This document shows positions 53,082 to 62,138 of a stretch of DNA of 64,000 nucleotides, in pieces. The DNA is from Ilyobacter_A sp963675185. GTDB taxonomy: Bacteria; Fusobacteriota; Fusobacteriia; Fusobacteriales; Fusobacteriaceae. The stretch is taken from positions 186,001 through 250,000 of the forward strand of contig CAXXOH010000001.1 of NCBI GenBank assembly GCA_963675185.2. The letters run 5' to 3'. A program made the translations under genes and the position numbers. Below the pieces are notes generated by a model. The model saw only the letters and a list, made by a program, of their open reading frames with translations, was not told the DNA's origin and ran no database searches. Every line of letters begins with the position of its first letter. Within the stretch, counting starts at the first letter, position 1.

Positions 53082-53110
53082 ATTATACTTTGTGTTTCTT
53101 TTTTTGTCAA
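53082..53110 (-). promoter_or_regulatory. Consensus promoter of the iolG operon
   Basis: On the minus strand TTGACA (53110-53105), a 17-bp spacer and TATAAT (53087-53082) give a perfect housekeeping promoter. Operator 2 overlaps the start region and operator 1 lies about 140 bp further on, a pair suited to looping. Confidence 0.85.
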
Positions 53111-53351
53111 CACTTGATCTATTTTTTTTCAGAATATTTTCAGATGATTGATTAGATACCTTTGTTTTTCAGTGATTTTAAAATTTATTATTTTTTATTT
53201 TTTATAAAAAAAACTTTTATTTGTATTTTGTTGAAATTATTTGTGTGTAATTTTGTAGACATAGTTTTAGATCAGAACAAACTTTTATGTCGCATCAATC
53301 CCCGAAGAGCAATGTTTTGTAAACTTATAAATTATCATGTGAACAAAGTTC
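53111..53351. other. Intergenic region between the iolG promoter and the LacI-type gene
   Basis: AT-rich, with no gene that I can support; a short plus-strand frame lacks a ribosome binding site and family features. Confidence 0.4.
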
Positions 53352-53411
53352 AAAAAATAAAAAAACGCAATCTTTGAGCACTTGTAATTTTGTATGTGCT
53401 TCAAAGATTGC
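53352..53411 (-). terminator. Terminator of the LacI-type gene
   Basis: On the minus strand GCAATCTTTGAAGCAC pairs with GTGCTCAAAGATTGC (one bulge) and is followed by GTTTTTTTATTTTTTG. It lies 31 bp past the stop codon at 53442. Confidence 0.85.
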
Positions 53412-53441
53412 TTTGTATTTTAATATTTTTATTATTCGTCA

Positions 53442-54467
53442 TCAAATACACTCTGCCGAAATTATATGGATTACCATTTTTTCTTGTATGTCTTCTATTG
53501 GTTTTCCAGAAAGGATATAATCCTTTAGTGATTGAAGGGATCTATACCCTTGACTATATATGTCCTGCTCGATAGTGAAGTCAACGATTCCTTTTTTCAA
53601 TAGTTCTATTGTTGAGGGAGGGGTATCGTGACTTATCATAAATATCTTATGTTGTAAGCCTGCTCTTTGTATAGCTTCCGCACAAGCCACTTCACTGTCG
53701 ATTGCCATATATATCTTGCTAATTTCGCTATATTTAGTTATATTTTCAAAAACTTTTTTGTAAGTCAGTTCATAATTCCCCTGGGTGTATATAACCTCGC
53801 AGCTTTCCTCGGGGATACCTTTTTCCTTTAAAAAATTTTGAAACCCTTTTACACGATTAGCATGGGCATCGAATTCCGGGATACCTGCTATAACGAGTAT
53901 TTTTTCCCCTTCGCGTAAATGTTTAGACATAATTTCCCCAGCTACTCTTCCGCTTTGCAGAGTATCTTCTCCAACGAAGCATCTTCTACTGCTGGTCGGT
54001 ATATCTGAATTAACGGTAATAACCGGTATGTCTTTCGCATTGAGTTCGTTTATTTTTTCTACTATAGAAATAGTATTTTGTGCTCTGATTGCAAAACCGC
54101 ATACTCCCTCTGCCAACATTTCGTCAATTTTTTCTATGTATTCATTAGGATTATTGGGATCACATTTTTCAACAAGAACATCGATCCCCAGATCTTTGCT
54201 TTCCTCGATTATTTTATCTATAGCTCTCGTAATTTCATCCATTAAAAAACCGGGTTGGTTTGGTAATAAAAAACCAATTTTTTTTGCGTTTTTAGTAAAA
54301 GCAAGAGCCCTTGCAGCAGTGTTTGGTGTGTAATTAAGGATGCGCATGGATTCTAATACCCTCTGCTCTACCTCAGGTTTAACTTTTCCCCGTTTATTAA
54401 GGACGCGGTCTACGGTTCCTCTGGATACACCGGCATGCTCTGCTACCATTTTAAGTGTTGTTTTCAT
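53442..54467 (-). CDS. LacI-family transcriptional regulator
   Basis: 341 residues. The N-terminal helix-turn-helix and hinge are TTLKMVAEHAGVSRGTVDRV and LNYTPNTAARALA. They are followed by a periplasmic-binding-protein-like sensor (GVCGFAIRAQNTISIVEKIN, AIDSEVACAEAIQRAG, GIVDFTIEQDIYSQGYRSLQ). The sensor resembles the ribose-type binding proteins encoded next to it, so the ligand may be the same polyol or a derivative. Palindromes at 52918, 53054 and 54541 with the common core TGTG...CACA are the probable operators, giving control of the iolG operon and of itself. Confidence 0.92.
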   Translation of the reverse strand: MKTTLKMVAEHAGVSRGTVDRVLNKRGKVKPEVEQRVLESMRILNYTPNTAARALAFTKNAKKIGFLLPNQPGFLMDEITRAIDKIIEESKDLGIDVLVEKCDPNNPNEYIEKIDEMLAEGVCGFAIRAQNTISIVEKINELNAKDIPVITVNSDIPTSSRRCFVGEDTLQSGRVAGEIMSKHLREGEKILVIAGIPEFDAHANRVKGFQNFLKEKGIPEESCEVIYTQGNYELTYKKVFENITKYSEISKIYMAIDSEVACAEAIQRAGLQHKIFMISHDTPPSTIELLKKGIVDFTIEQDIYSQGYRSLQSLKDYILSGKPIEDIQEKMVIHIISAECI

Positions 54468-54508
54468 AATTTGTCCGCTCCTTATATCTATATACTATTA
54501 TATATTTC

Positions 54509-54554
54509 ATGATAACACCAAAAGAGCTGATTTGTCAACATGTTCACGCACACA
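54509..54554 (-). promoter_or_regulatory. Promoter and operator of the LacI-type gene
   Basis: On the minus strand TTGACA (54538-54533), an 18-bp spacer and TATCAT (54514-54509) precede the gene. Just upstream of the -35, TGTTCACGCACACA (54541-54554, plus strand) resembles the TGTGC/GCACA operators near iolG, suggesting autoregulation. Confidence 0.7.
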
Positions 54555-54659
54555 GTTTTGTTTTTAAACGGGTATGCCATGAATAAAAAAACGGTTTTTA
54601 ATTACGCAGACTCCTGTAATTAAAAGGTGAAAAGTTTGGTTTGGAATGGCAACACTTTT

Positions 54660-55775
54660 TTAGACAACTTTTTTAAGGTTATTCATTTTGTACTCTACTG
54701 GTATTTGATAACCAAGAGAAGAATGGATCCTGTGGTTATTAAACCAATTCACATAATCTAGTAATTCGTACTTTAAATCTTCCAGAGAATTAAAGTAGTT
54801 ACCCTTGGTAAATTCTGTCTTTATGGTTTTAAAGGTGGCTTCTGCCACCGCATTATCATACGGGCAGCCTTTCATACTTAAAGAACGCTTGATATTAAAG
54901 GCATCTAACGTTCTTTTTATTAGCTGATTTTTAAATTCATTCCCACGGTCCGTATAAAAAATTTTAATATTTTGAAGGTTTCATTTTACCTCTGCGAAAG
55001 CCTTTGCTACTAATTTGGCATCTTTGTTTTTTCCAGCGCTGTAACCTATAATTTCTCTATTAAACAGATCTATTAAGACACATATATAATTCCAAGTTTT
55101 ACCCACCCTTACATAGGTTAAATCGCTAACTACAACTTGCAGATGGTCTTTTTTATTAAAATTACGCTCAACTAAGTTAGCCAATTTTTTTTCATTGACT
55201 TTGCCGTGATGTGGTTTAAGTATATTTGGAGACTAGACCTTTTCGTTTCATGGTGGAGCTTATACGCCTTCTAGAAACTTTATGCCCAAGTTTAGAAAGC
55301 TCATGCTTTATTCTTCTAGTCCCATAGTTTTTTCTGCTGTTTTCAAAAATTTCTTCAATTAATTCGATTAAAAAAGAGTTGTCATTTTTGATTTTGTATT
55401 TGTAATAATAGATACTTCTGGAAATTCCAAGGACTTGGCACATTGCTGATACAGAGTATTTGTGAGAATTAGCTTTAATCACATCTACTTTTGTCCCAAG
55501 ATCAGCGCCGCCTGCTTTAAAATATCACTCTCCATTTCAAGCTGTTTGTTTCTCTTTTTAAGAGCACGAAGTTCTTTTTCTAAGGGATCAATATTATCTT
55601 CTGTTTTAAAAGAGCCTGTATTATCAAACTGTTTTATCCAATTATTAAGAGTAGAAGGAGAAAGGTCATATTCTCTGATGATTTAATACTTTCTTTTTCC
55701 ATTGAGATAAAGTTGAACAATTTGAGTTTTAAATTCTTCATTAAAGCTACGTCTAGACTTGGTTTTCTTAGTCAT
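54660..55775 (-). pseudogene. IS3-family (IS150-like) transposase genes, degraded
   Basis: OrfA starts at ATG 55775 (MTKKTKSRRSFNEEFKTQIV) and is stopped early by TAA at about 55685. Its leucine-zipper part (KELRALKKRNKQLEMESDIL) continues in frame afterwards. OrfB is broken into pieces: HKYSVSAMCQVLGISRSIYY, VVVSDLTYVRVGKTWNYICV (first Asp), FYTDRGNEFKNQL (second Asp) and NAVAEATFKTIKTEF (Glu), ending at 54660. Several stops and frame changes show the element is dead. Its 5' end is cut by the neighbouring IS at 55807. Confidence 0.88.
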
Positions 55776-55806
55776 GAAAATACCTCCGCATAATCTTTTT
55801 ATTTAT

Positions 55807-57177
55807 TTTACTCGACTTGTGCAAATTTTTAAATCTAAATTGTTCAATATCTAATTTTTGGCGAATTCAAACTGAGAACCCTAAATAATCAAGGACTTTT
55901 TCCTCTGAATGGGTCTCTTCGTGTAATTCAATAATTAATTTTACCAATTTTGTGTTGCTGATTTTTATGAAATACTTTATTGTATCACCTAATGTATCTA
56001 ATTTTAATTTGGCTTTAAATTTAATATTACATAAGAACACATAAGCTGTATATACTAACCGCCAAAATCTTTTGATACCTTTAAGAGACCTCATTTCACA
56101 GTGATCCAATCCAAGATTTTCTTTTTGGTTCCTGTAGTTTGTCTCTATCTCCCAACGGTTTCCATAGTAAGAAATGATTTCTTTATCTGAAAGGGAAACA
56201 TCTGTTGATATTATGTGTTTAGGTGATTTTTCTGGATTGAACTCATCTATCCAGCTAAGCACAACTACACAATTTTCTATACCCTTTATAGGTCCTTCAT
56301 ACCTGTAAGTATAGAATCTGCGACCATTAACCTTGAAAGTTTTTAGATGTTTGGGGTTTATCTGCGCTCTGAAATCAGATAGTTTTATACGGATTCCTTG
56401 TGAATAAATAATTCTATTAGATCTTAGAGCTCCTATTACTTGATACCCTTTTGATTGGAGTTGATTTATGAATTTGTCTGAAATATACCAAGAATCCGCC
56501 AATACATACGTTGGTTTTTCTAATTGTAGTGTATTGTCTTCAAGAAGAGATATGGCTATTTCGTGCTTAGTTTTGAACATGTTTTGTTCGCCATCGCATA
56601 ATTCTTCTTTCAGATAAACATCAAAATCAAGCGGATAAGAAATACCGCCATTTTTAATGAAGGCACTTACAATACAGTGAGCCCACTCGCTTTTTTGGGT
56701 TACATGTGAGCGAATAAATCCCATACCTTCAATTTTTTTAGAGTTTGAAGATTTTGTAATAAGAGTGTCATCTATAGAGATGAAAATTGGTTCTGAATTT
56801 TTATGTGTTTCCGATTTTATAACATCATATACAAAATTTTTCAAAGAGTTTCTGAGTTTTTCTTCATCCCAAGGTGAGTTATTGAGGAAACGAGTTGTAC
56901 AGCTCCTGTCCTTAGAATTAAGAGTAAATCTATTTAAATTTGAAATATTCTTTTTTCCTTGTACGCCGATGATACCAGAAACTATACTGTTCATATGTTG
57001 CATTTGAGGCTTTGAAAAATTAAGATCAAGAGCCATATTGAAGTTTACAATTTCATTTAAATTAGGTATAATAAGCATCGTAGATCGAATCTCCTTCGGT
57101 ATGTTTTGTGTGGTGCTTAATTATACCTGTATATTGAGATTTGATCTACTTTTTATTTTTTGCACAAGTCTAGTAAA
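55807..57177 (-). mobile_element. IS701/IS4-like insertion sequence
   Basis: Near-perfect 19-bp inverted repeats TTTACTCGACTTGTGCAAA (55807-55825) and, on the other strand, TTTACTAGACTTGTGCAAA (57177-57159) mark the ends, about 1.37 kb apart. The exact boundary and target duplication cannot be fixed, because the outermost TTTA/TAAA are themselves complementary. It abuts a broken IS3 element on one side and the tail of a GGDEF gene on the other. Confidence 0.8.
55867..57078 (-). CDS. DDE transposase (IS701/IS4 superfamily)
   Basis: 403 residues, uninterrupted. The first Asp lies in PIFISIDDTLITK, the second in PTYVLADSWYISDKFI. The C-terminal YYGNRWEIETNYRNQKENLG fits Y-(2)-R-(3)-E-(6)-K. The DDE_5-like layout with SWIDEFNPEKSPKHIISTDV suits IS701-type elements. 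GGAG lies somewhat far (12 bases) before the ATG at 57078, so the start is less certain than the rest. Confidence 0.85.
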   Translation of the reverse strand: MLIIPNLNEIVNFNMALDLNFSKPQMQHMNSIVSGIIGVQGKKNISNLNRFTLNSKDRSCTTRFLNNSPWDEEKLRNSLKNFVYDVIKSETHKNSEPIFISIDDTLITKSSNSKKIEGMGFIRSHVTQKSEWAHCIVSAFIKNGGISYPLDFDVYLKEELCDGEQNMFKTKHEIAISLLEDNTLQLEKPTYVLADSWYISDKFINQLQSKGYQVIGALRSNRIIYSQGIRIKLSDFRAQINPKHLKTFKVNGRRFYTYRYEGPIKGIENCVVVLSWIDEFNPEKSPKHIISTDVSLSDKEIISYYGNRWEIETNYRNQKENLGLDHCEMRSLKGIKRFWRLVYTAYVFLCNIKFKAKLKLDTLGDTIKYFIKISNTKLVKLIIELHEETHSEEKVLDYLGFSV

Positions 57178-57349
57178 GTTAAATATAACTGTAAGTTGCG
57201 GAGTGGTTCATGTTAATAACTCAAAAGCGAATATGAAGTTAAACGAATTGACTGCGTTAGTTGATAAGTATTTGTATACTGCCAAAAGCACTGGTAAAAA
57301 CAAAGCAGTTTATGAATGGTTTATAATATTAAAATGTAGAAGAGTATAG
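57178..57349 (+). pseudogene. C-terminal remnant of a GGDEF (diguanylate cyclase) gene
   Basis: The frame entering from the IS end reads VKLNITVSCGVVHVNNSKAN, then LTALVDKYLYTAKSTGKNKA and VYEW. This is the last third of a GGDEF domain (the vTvSxGva strand and the ADxALYxAKxxGrN helix). The upstream part with the GGDEF motif itself is missing and is not found beyond the IS on the left, so the gene was cut and partly deleted. Confidence 0.8.
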
Positions 57350-57428
57350 AAATAGTGGGGCACGATCTTGAACCGTTGGAACGTTATATGTAAGGACGAC
57401 CGATTTTAAAATCAGTTTATAAAAAAAT

Positions 57429-57470
57429 AAAAACCATAAAAAAACAAATTTATGTTTTTTTATGGTTTTT
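57429..57470. terminator. AT-rich terminator hairpin
   Basis: AAAAACCATAAAAAAACA and TGTTTTTTTATGGTTTTT form an 18-bp perfect stem with a 6-base loop. It can end transcripts on either strand, probably those of the former GGDEF gene and of the methyltransferase at 57581. Confidence 0.65.
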
Positions 57471-57580
57471 ATCAAATTAATATAAAAATCACCTGACTTG
57501 AGTGAGCAAAGCGCAGGTCAATATCAGGTTGAAGTTTCCAATAAATTTAATTTAAAAAGATTAACTAATTTACACAAATA

Positions 57581-58234
57581 TTACGCCCGATGATAATGCA
57601 AAACCTGCCCTAGATAATTTTCTGGCAAATAATCAGCTTTTTGGGTTTTCTGTTGACTATGTGAGTACCCCAAACTTACCATTTGCTTGCTGAATTTGGC
57701 ATGATGTCCACGTCCCGGGTCCACAAGGATTACATCGCAAGTTTGTGCTGCATGCTCTTCAATAAAACCAGCCAATAACATAGCATGAGATCTTTCATAT
57801 AATAAGTCGCTGCCTATTATAAGATCAAACTTACCTAAACCACTATCACTGTCTCCCCATCCTGTACAAACGAATGGTATGTCATTTCCTCCGTTAAGTT
57901 TGACATTTTTCTGAAGGAAATTTTCTGCCTCTGGATGGTAATCTGTTGCCGTAATGTCCATCGATCGATGGTTAAGCACTAAACTGGCCAATCCAATTCC
58001 ACATCCCACTTCTAATATACGCAACCCTTTAGTATCGTATTTGTACATAAGATGAGCAAGAACTTTTCCTGAATCCCAAATGACTCCAAAAATGGGCCAA
58101 TTAGCTGAAGTGATTCCTTTTTTTTCTGCAATATTGTCATCGTCAGAATATTGCTGTTTATCTCTTAGTGTACGTACATGGATGTCTGTGTCGTCGAATT
58201 CAATGGTCTGATAACAAACTCGTATTTTAGACAT
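57581..58234 (-). CDS. Class I SAM-dependent methyltransferase (family 16 type)
   Basis: 217 residues. The SAM motif is LRILEVGCGIGLASLVLNH and the acidic post-I strand is ITATDYHPEAENFLQKNVKL. KFDLIIGSDLLYERSHAMLL is the usual DLLY motif IV, followed by DVILVDPGRG. This is the pattern of Methyltransf_16 enzymes, which methylate protein lysines or small molecules; the substrate is unknown. The N-terminus (QTIEFDDTDIHVRTLRDKQQ) is typical of bacterial members. No operon partner is seen. Confidence 0.85.
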   Translation of the reverse strand: MSKIRVCYQTIEFDDTDIHVRTLRDKQQYSDDDNIAEKKGITSANWPIFGVIWDSGKVLAHLMYKYDTKGLRILEVGCGIGLASLVLNHRSMDITATDYHPEAENFLQKNVKLNGGNDIPFVCTGWGDSDSGLGKFDLIIGSDLLYERSHAMLLAGFIEEHAAQTCDVILVDPGRGHHAKFSKQMVSLGYSHSQQKTQKADYLPENYLGQVLHYHRA

Positions 58235-58638
58235 AAATCATCTCAAAATTGAATCTATGCGACTTAATATAGTTTATTATACCGCCATCAGTTTTTTTAT
58301 TAATATCAACCAACTCCTTCATTAAAGCTTAACATTCTTTTGGTTTCTTGTCAAGAATTATACGTATTTTCTTGACTTACTGCAAAAGAATAAGTCTAAT
58401 ATTATTATACAGCCTACATATAACAATGATTTTATCGAGGAACAGAAGTAACTATACTTAATTCGATTTCTGCATTTTGGTAAAGTTTAAATCAGTCTAT
58501 GGATTTAGGCTACTTTTTTTATGAATAATTGTAATATTTCTTCTTTGGACACTCCTTTCACTTGTCTAAAATAATTAAGCATGCTACAATTTAATCTATT
58601 GATATTAATTGTAAATATAATTAAAAAGGAGATATAAA
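58235..58638. other. Divergent intergenic region
   Basis: About 400 AT-rich bases between the two methyltransferase genes. They should hold both promoters, but no clear hexamer pair, operator or small gene can be supported. Confidence 0.4.
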
Positions 58639-59532
58639 TTGAAGAACATACAGAAGAAGGGGGAATTACACCCTAACAATCCACATAAAGGAAAGTATGA
58701 TTTTAAGTTATTAATAAAAAACTTACCTGAATTAAAAGTGTATATAAGAAAAAATCCTAGAGGAGAAGATACTATAGATTTTAGTGATAATAAAGCTGTT
58801 ATTCTACTGAATAAAGCGTTATTAAAGACTTACTATAACATAGATAGCTGGGATATTCCGAAAGGGTTTTTATGCCCGCCTATTCCGGGGAGGGCAGACT
58901 ATATACACTATATAGCAGGATTGGTAGAAGGTAAAAAAAATGAGATAAAAGTATTAGATATAGGTACCGGTGCAAATTGTATCTACCCTATTATAGGTAG
59001 CCAAAGTTATAACTGGGATTTTGTCGCTTCGGATATAGATCCTGAATCTATTGATAATGCTAAAAAGATAGTCGAATCAAATGAAAATTTAAGGAATAAA
59101 ATTATCTTAAAACTTCAAAGAAACAGAAATAATATTTTTGAAGGGATAATAGAAAAAGAAGACAAATTTGATTTAACCATGTGTAACCCTCCGTTTCATG
59201 CTTCCTTGGAAGATGCAATAAAGGCAAATAAAAGAAAAGTAAATAATCTTAGCAAAGAAAATAAGAACGTAAAAAAAGGACTTAATTTTGGCGGACAGAA
59301 AGCTGAATTGTGGTGCCCTGGTGGAGAGCGTTTGTTCTTAAAAAAAATGGTTAAAGAGAGTGTTAAGTTTTCTTCTCAGGTCACTTGGTTTACTTCTTTA
59401 GTTTCTAATAAGGATAATATAAAGCCAATCAAAAAATTATTGGATAAACTAGGGGCTAGAGATATCAGAATATTAGAGATGAGCCAAGGACAAAAAATCA
59501 GCAGAGTTTTAGCTTGGACCTTTAAAGGTTAG
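58639..59532 (+). CDS. rlmF: 23S rRNA (adenine-1618-N6)-methyltransferase
   Basis: 297 residues, close to the 308 of E. coli RlmF (YbiN). It begins at TTG 58639, 9 bases after AAAAAGGAG, and has LHPNNPHKGKYDFKLLIKNL near the N-terminus. Other blocks are SWDIPKGFLCPPIPGRADYI, KVLDIGTGANCIYPIIGSQS (SAM site) and FDLTMCNPPFHASLEDAIK, the NPPF motif of adenine N6-methylases. ELWCPGGERLFLKKM and KISRVLAWTF near the end are family signatures. It modifies one adenine of 23S rRNA. Confidence 0.94.
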   Translation: MKNIQKKGELHPNNPHKGKYDFKLLIKNLPELKVYIRKNPRGEDTIDFSDNKAVILLNKALLKTYYNIDSWDIPKGFLCPPIPGRADYIHYIAGLVEGKKNEIKVLDIGTGANCIYPIIGSQSYNWDFVASDIDPESIDNAKKIVESNENLRNKIILKLQRNRNNIFEGIIEKEDKFDLTMCNPPFHASLEDAIKANKRKVNNLSKENKNVKKGLNFGGQKAELWCPGGERLFLKKMVKESVKFSSQVTWFTSLVSNKDNIKPIKKLLDKLGARDIRILEMSQGQKISRVLAWTFKG

Positions 59533-59926
59533 GCTTAAACAAGGATTGTTAAATTCGTTCCTGAAAAACTATATAGATTGGTAATGTTAGGGGTTACAAT
59601 TATGGGTGCAGTAAAACTTATGGCGTAAAGAGGGATTAATATTTTAGTACTATTAAAATATAGATGTTATAATATATGGTTTTGAAATTAAAGGCTAAAG
59701 AAGCTCGCTTTATTAGTGTTAGGCGAGCTTCTTTGTTTTTTTGAAAATTTGTTATACAAAAAAGAATTGACAAGAATCAAAAAAATGGTAGCTAATTAAT
59801 AAGTTGTAACATAATTTTTGATTATCAATTGGTTATCTGATTTTCTTAAGCCTATTTTACATGTTTATGACAAAATAAAAGATCAGAGTAACACAATTTT
59901 TTAAAAATTAGATAAGTAGGATTAAT
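59533..59926. other. Intergenic region with terminator
   Basis: Apart from the terminator at 59697-59741, the region is AT-rich without supportable genes. Confidence 0.4.
59697..59741 (+). terminator. Rho-independent terminator
   Basis: AAAGAAGCTCGC and GCGAGCTTCTTT form a 12-bp perfect stem followed by GTTTTTTT. It is 165 bp after rlmF and probably ends that transcript. Confidence 0.85.
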
Positions 59927-60004
59927 ATGAGGAGAGTTGTTGCTATAGACTCGTTCAAGGGTAGTTCAGTTGGGGGAAGCTATAGAAAACTGTCTAGCCT
60001 ATCC
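59927..60004 (+). pseudogene. N-terminal remnant of a glycerate kinase gene
   Basis: ATG 59927 starts MRRVVAIDSFKGSS, the conserved beginning of glycerate 2-kinases (xIAPDSFKGSL). A frame change follows, and GEAIENCLAYP continues the family's next helix. After about 26 codons the similarity ends, so the gene is truncated. Confidence 0.7.
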
Positions 60005-60326
60005 AAAATGAATTTACTGGCTTTTAAGATGTAACTATATCGATTAAAGATTGCTGTGTCATTAATGTTTCGTTTGTTCAACTTAAATTAAAACTTTTTA
60101 TTGTTTTTTGATTTTGCTAACTCAGATAATTTATAAATAGTTTCTTTACAATATTATATGGAAAACCGGACGTTCTATTAGAAAAAGGGTAGCTTATAAG
60201 ATAAAATTTATGAAAATATATTGAAATTTTCAAGATACATAATATAATCAATTAATAATAGTAGTTTTATATTTTACTTTTTAACTTATAAATTTTTTCA
60301 AAATATTTAGAAATTAGGAGGATTAG
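60005..60326. other. Intergenic region with no recognised feature
   Basis: 320 AT-rich bases; no gene, hairpin or operator can be supported. The YjbQ promoter should be here. Confidence 0.35.
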
Positions 60327-60713
60327 ATGATTTTAAACGTTAAGAGTAACAATAGAAATGAGTTTATTGAAATAACAAGTGAGGTAAAAAAAATAGTTAG
60401 AGATAACGGGTGGCGTGATGGGATACTTTGTCTAAATGTTCTTCATACTACAGCGGGGCTGACTATAAATGAGAATGCTCCAGATGTAAAAAAAGACCTC
60501 CTAGGAGCTTTAGAAGCTTTGATTCCTAATATTCGTTTTGAACATTACGAGGGGAATTCTGACTCCCATCTGAAGTCCAGCCTTGTAGGAATGGATCTTA
60601 ACCTTATAGTAGAAGAAGGTCAACTACAGCTGGGGACTTGGCAGGGAATTTATTTCTGTGAATTCGATGGACCTAGAAATAGAAGAGTGAAAATAAAATT
60701 CATTGGGAATTAA
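60327..60713 (+). CDS. YjbQ/UPF0047-family protein
   Basis: 128 residues, slightly shorter than the usual 135-140. All family blocks are present: LCLNVLHTTAGLTINENAPD, NSDSHLKSSLVGMDLNLIV and LGTWQGIYFCEFDGPRNRRV, containing the conserved His and Glu of a small trimeric metal-binding fold. Some members have weak thiamine-phosphate synthase activity, but the true role is unsettled. AGGAGG lies 7 bases before the ATG. Confidence 0.9.
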   Translation: MILNVKSNNRNEFIEITSEVKKIVRDNGWRDGILCLNVLHTTAGLTINENAPDVKKDLLGALEALIPNIRFEHYEGNSDSHLKSSLVGMDLNLIVEEGQLQLGTWQGIYFCEFDGPRNRRVKIKFIGN

Positions 60714-60743
60714 ATCCGATAATTTAATAGGTGGTGTGTCATG

Positions 60744-61705
60744 TCAAGTGCACCACTTTATTTTTTCCCAGAAAATCTCTGTAGCTTTGAAATAACCTAA
60801 TATTTTTCTTAGCCTGTTCTTAACTCTCGTAACTACTTTTTCTAATTCTTGGTTTGATATTTTGCTGAAATCTGTTTTTTTCGGAAAATACTGTCTTAAT
60901 ATGCCATTAAAATTTTCGTTGCTACCCTTTTCCCAAGGAGAATACGGATTACAGAAATAAACTTTAACTCCTAATTCTTTTTCAATTCCTTTAAATTCAG
61001 CAAATTCTTTCCCATTATCAATCGTAATTGTCTTTAGATATTCTTGAGGGATGCCTCTTAATGCATACTTAAAAGCTTTCAGAATAGAACAGGTGCTTTT
61101 ATATTCAACTTTTTCAACAATAGGATAGCGACTATGCCTGTCAACTAGGGTTAATAGCCCACCTTTTCTTCCTTTACTAATAACTAAATCAGCCTCCCAA
61201 TAGCTATTTCTTTGCGCATATTCGCGTTTTCGGGTCTTTCCTCAATAAATTTTCTCCCTGGAATTTGACCTCTACCATCTTTCATTTTTTTACCTTTTCT
61301 TCTGCCTCTAAACTTAAGAACTTTTCCTATAGAAATATTAACAACTCCAGAATTAATGCTTCTGTAAAGAGTTGAAGTTGAAAATGTATACAGACCTTTT
61401 AGTTTGGCTCTATTAGCAACTTCATCTGGAAGCCATCTGTCGTATTCCAGCTTAAATTCAGCATATTCTTTAGCTTCAGGATTAGTTTGGAATATAGATT
61501 TTCTTCCCGTGTTTTTTCTATTACTTACGTATTGAGCTTGAGCCTTAGAAGGGCTGTATTCTTCCTTTAACCTATTTAACTCTCTAATTACAGTGGAATG
61601 AGAGCGGTTAATTCTCCTCGAAATTTCTCTTTTAGATAGTCCTTGTGCTTGGAATTTTGCTATATTTTCTCTTTCAATTATGCTAAGATGATTGTACCCT
61701 TTCAT
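60744..61705 (-). pseudogene. IS30-family transposase, frameshifted in the catalytic domain
   Basis: It starts at ATG 61705 (MKGYNHLSIIERENIAKFQA) with the helix-turn-helix QGLSKREISRRINRSHSTVI. The frame is lost near 61190, where RKEIAIGRLI stops. In the next frame SYWEADLVISKGRKGGLLTL, TITIDNGKEFAEF and NPYSPWEKGSNENFNGILRQ restore the DDE core to the stop at 60744. A one-base change within the first catalytic block therefore inactivates it, unless it is a sequencing error. Confidence 0.87.
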
Positions 61706-61792
61706 AGAAGACTCCTTTGCAAATGTTTTTGTGGTGATTACATTCTACAGGATTTTCTATGAAAGGTCTTTTTATTTTAAGTGGTGCACTTG
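60745..61792 (-). mobile_element. IS30-family insertion sequence (second type)
   Basis: CAAGTGCACCACTT at 60745 and its complement AAGTGGTGCACTTG ending at 61792 are terminal inverted repeats and extend into AT-rich DNA. The length is 1,048 bp. As in other IS30 elements, the transposase stop codon overlaps the terminal repeat. It differs from the IS30 element at 25683. Confidence 0.88.
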
Positions 61793-61829
61793 TTTTGATA
61801 ATACACTATTTAAAAAAATCAAAAAAAAC

Positions 61830-61864
61830 AACAAGCAAAGTCGAATAATACGACTTTGCTTGTT
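61830..61864. terminator. Terminator hairpin beyond the IS30 element
   Basis: AACAAGCAAAGTCG and CGACTTTGCTTGTT form a 14-bp perfect stem with a 7-base loop and T-rich flanks on both strands. It may have served the YjbQ gene before IS30 inserted. Confidence 0.75.
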
Positions 61865-61976
61865 TAGGGTTGACGTTATGGAATTAACGTTCTTATTTTA
61901 TATCACATATTCGCAAAAATGTTAAGCATTTTTTTGTTAATTTTGGTTAATTTTTGACACGTGATCAGTCAACCTA

Positions 61977-62035
61977 TATACATTCAAAACAAATGCCCCG
62001 GACATACAATCCGGGGCATTTGTTTTGAATGTATA
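61977..62035. terminator. Long hairpin terminator of the MetP/MetS operon
   Basis: Two 26-base perfectly complementary arms, including AAACAAATGCCCCGGA and its complement, enclose a 7-base loop. It lies 2 bp after the stop of the metS-like gene on the minus strand. Confidence 0.85.
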
Positions 62036-62036
62036 A

Positions 62037-62138
62037 TTATTTCTTTTCAGAATTTAGGGCTATTCTTAAGCAGTAAGCAAAGCCTCCCCAAAGGATAGAG
62101 GCACTGATAACAGCACATATTATGGCGCTAGAACTCAT
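62037..62138 (-). CDS. MetS-like small subunit of the NSS transporter
   Basis: 33 residues: MSSSAIICAVISASILWGGF followed by a short tail ending NSEKK. It has one membrane segment with a WGGF motif, the form of MetS subunits that accompany bacterial NSS carriers such as MetP. The ATG (62138) directly follows the stop of the large subunit with no gap. The ribosome binding site GGAGG lies inside the end of that gene. It probably stabilises or activates the carrier in the membrane. Confidence 0.85.
   Translation of the reverse strand: MSSSAIICAVISASILWGGFAYCLRIALNSEKK

Noticed and set aside
53162..53377. Small gene before the LacI terminator
   Set aside because: The Phe/Ile/Leu/Lys-rich frame has no ribosome binding site and its end overlaps the LacI terminator.
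55803..57181. A 4-bp target duplication for the IS701-like element
   Set aside because: The flanking TTTA and TAAA are complementary, not direct repeats, so they belong to the inverted repeat and do not show a duplication.
57038..57349. A 103-residue gene starting inside the IS701-like element
   Set aside because: Its first half is antisense to the transposase start and IS end; only the part after 57178 matches a family (GGDEF), so it is a remnant.
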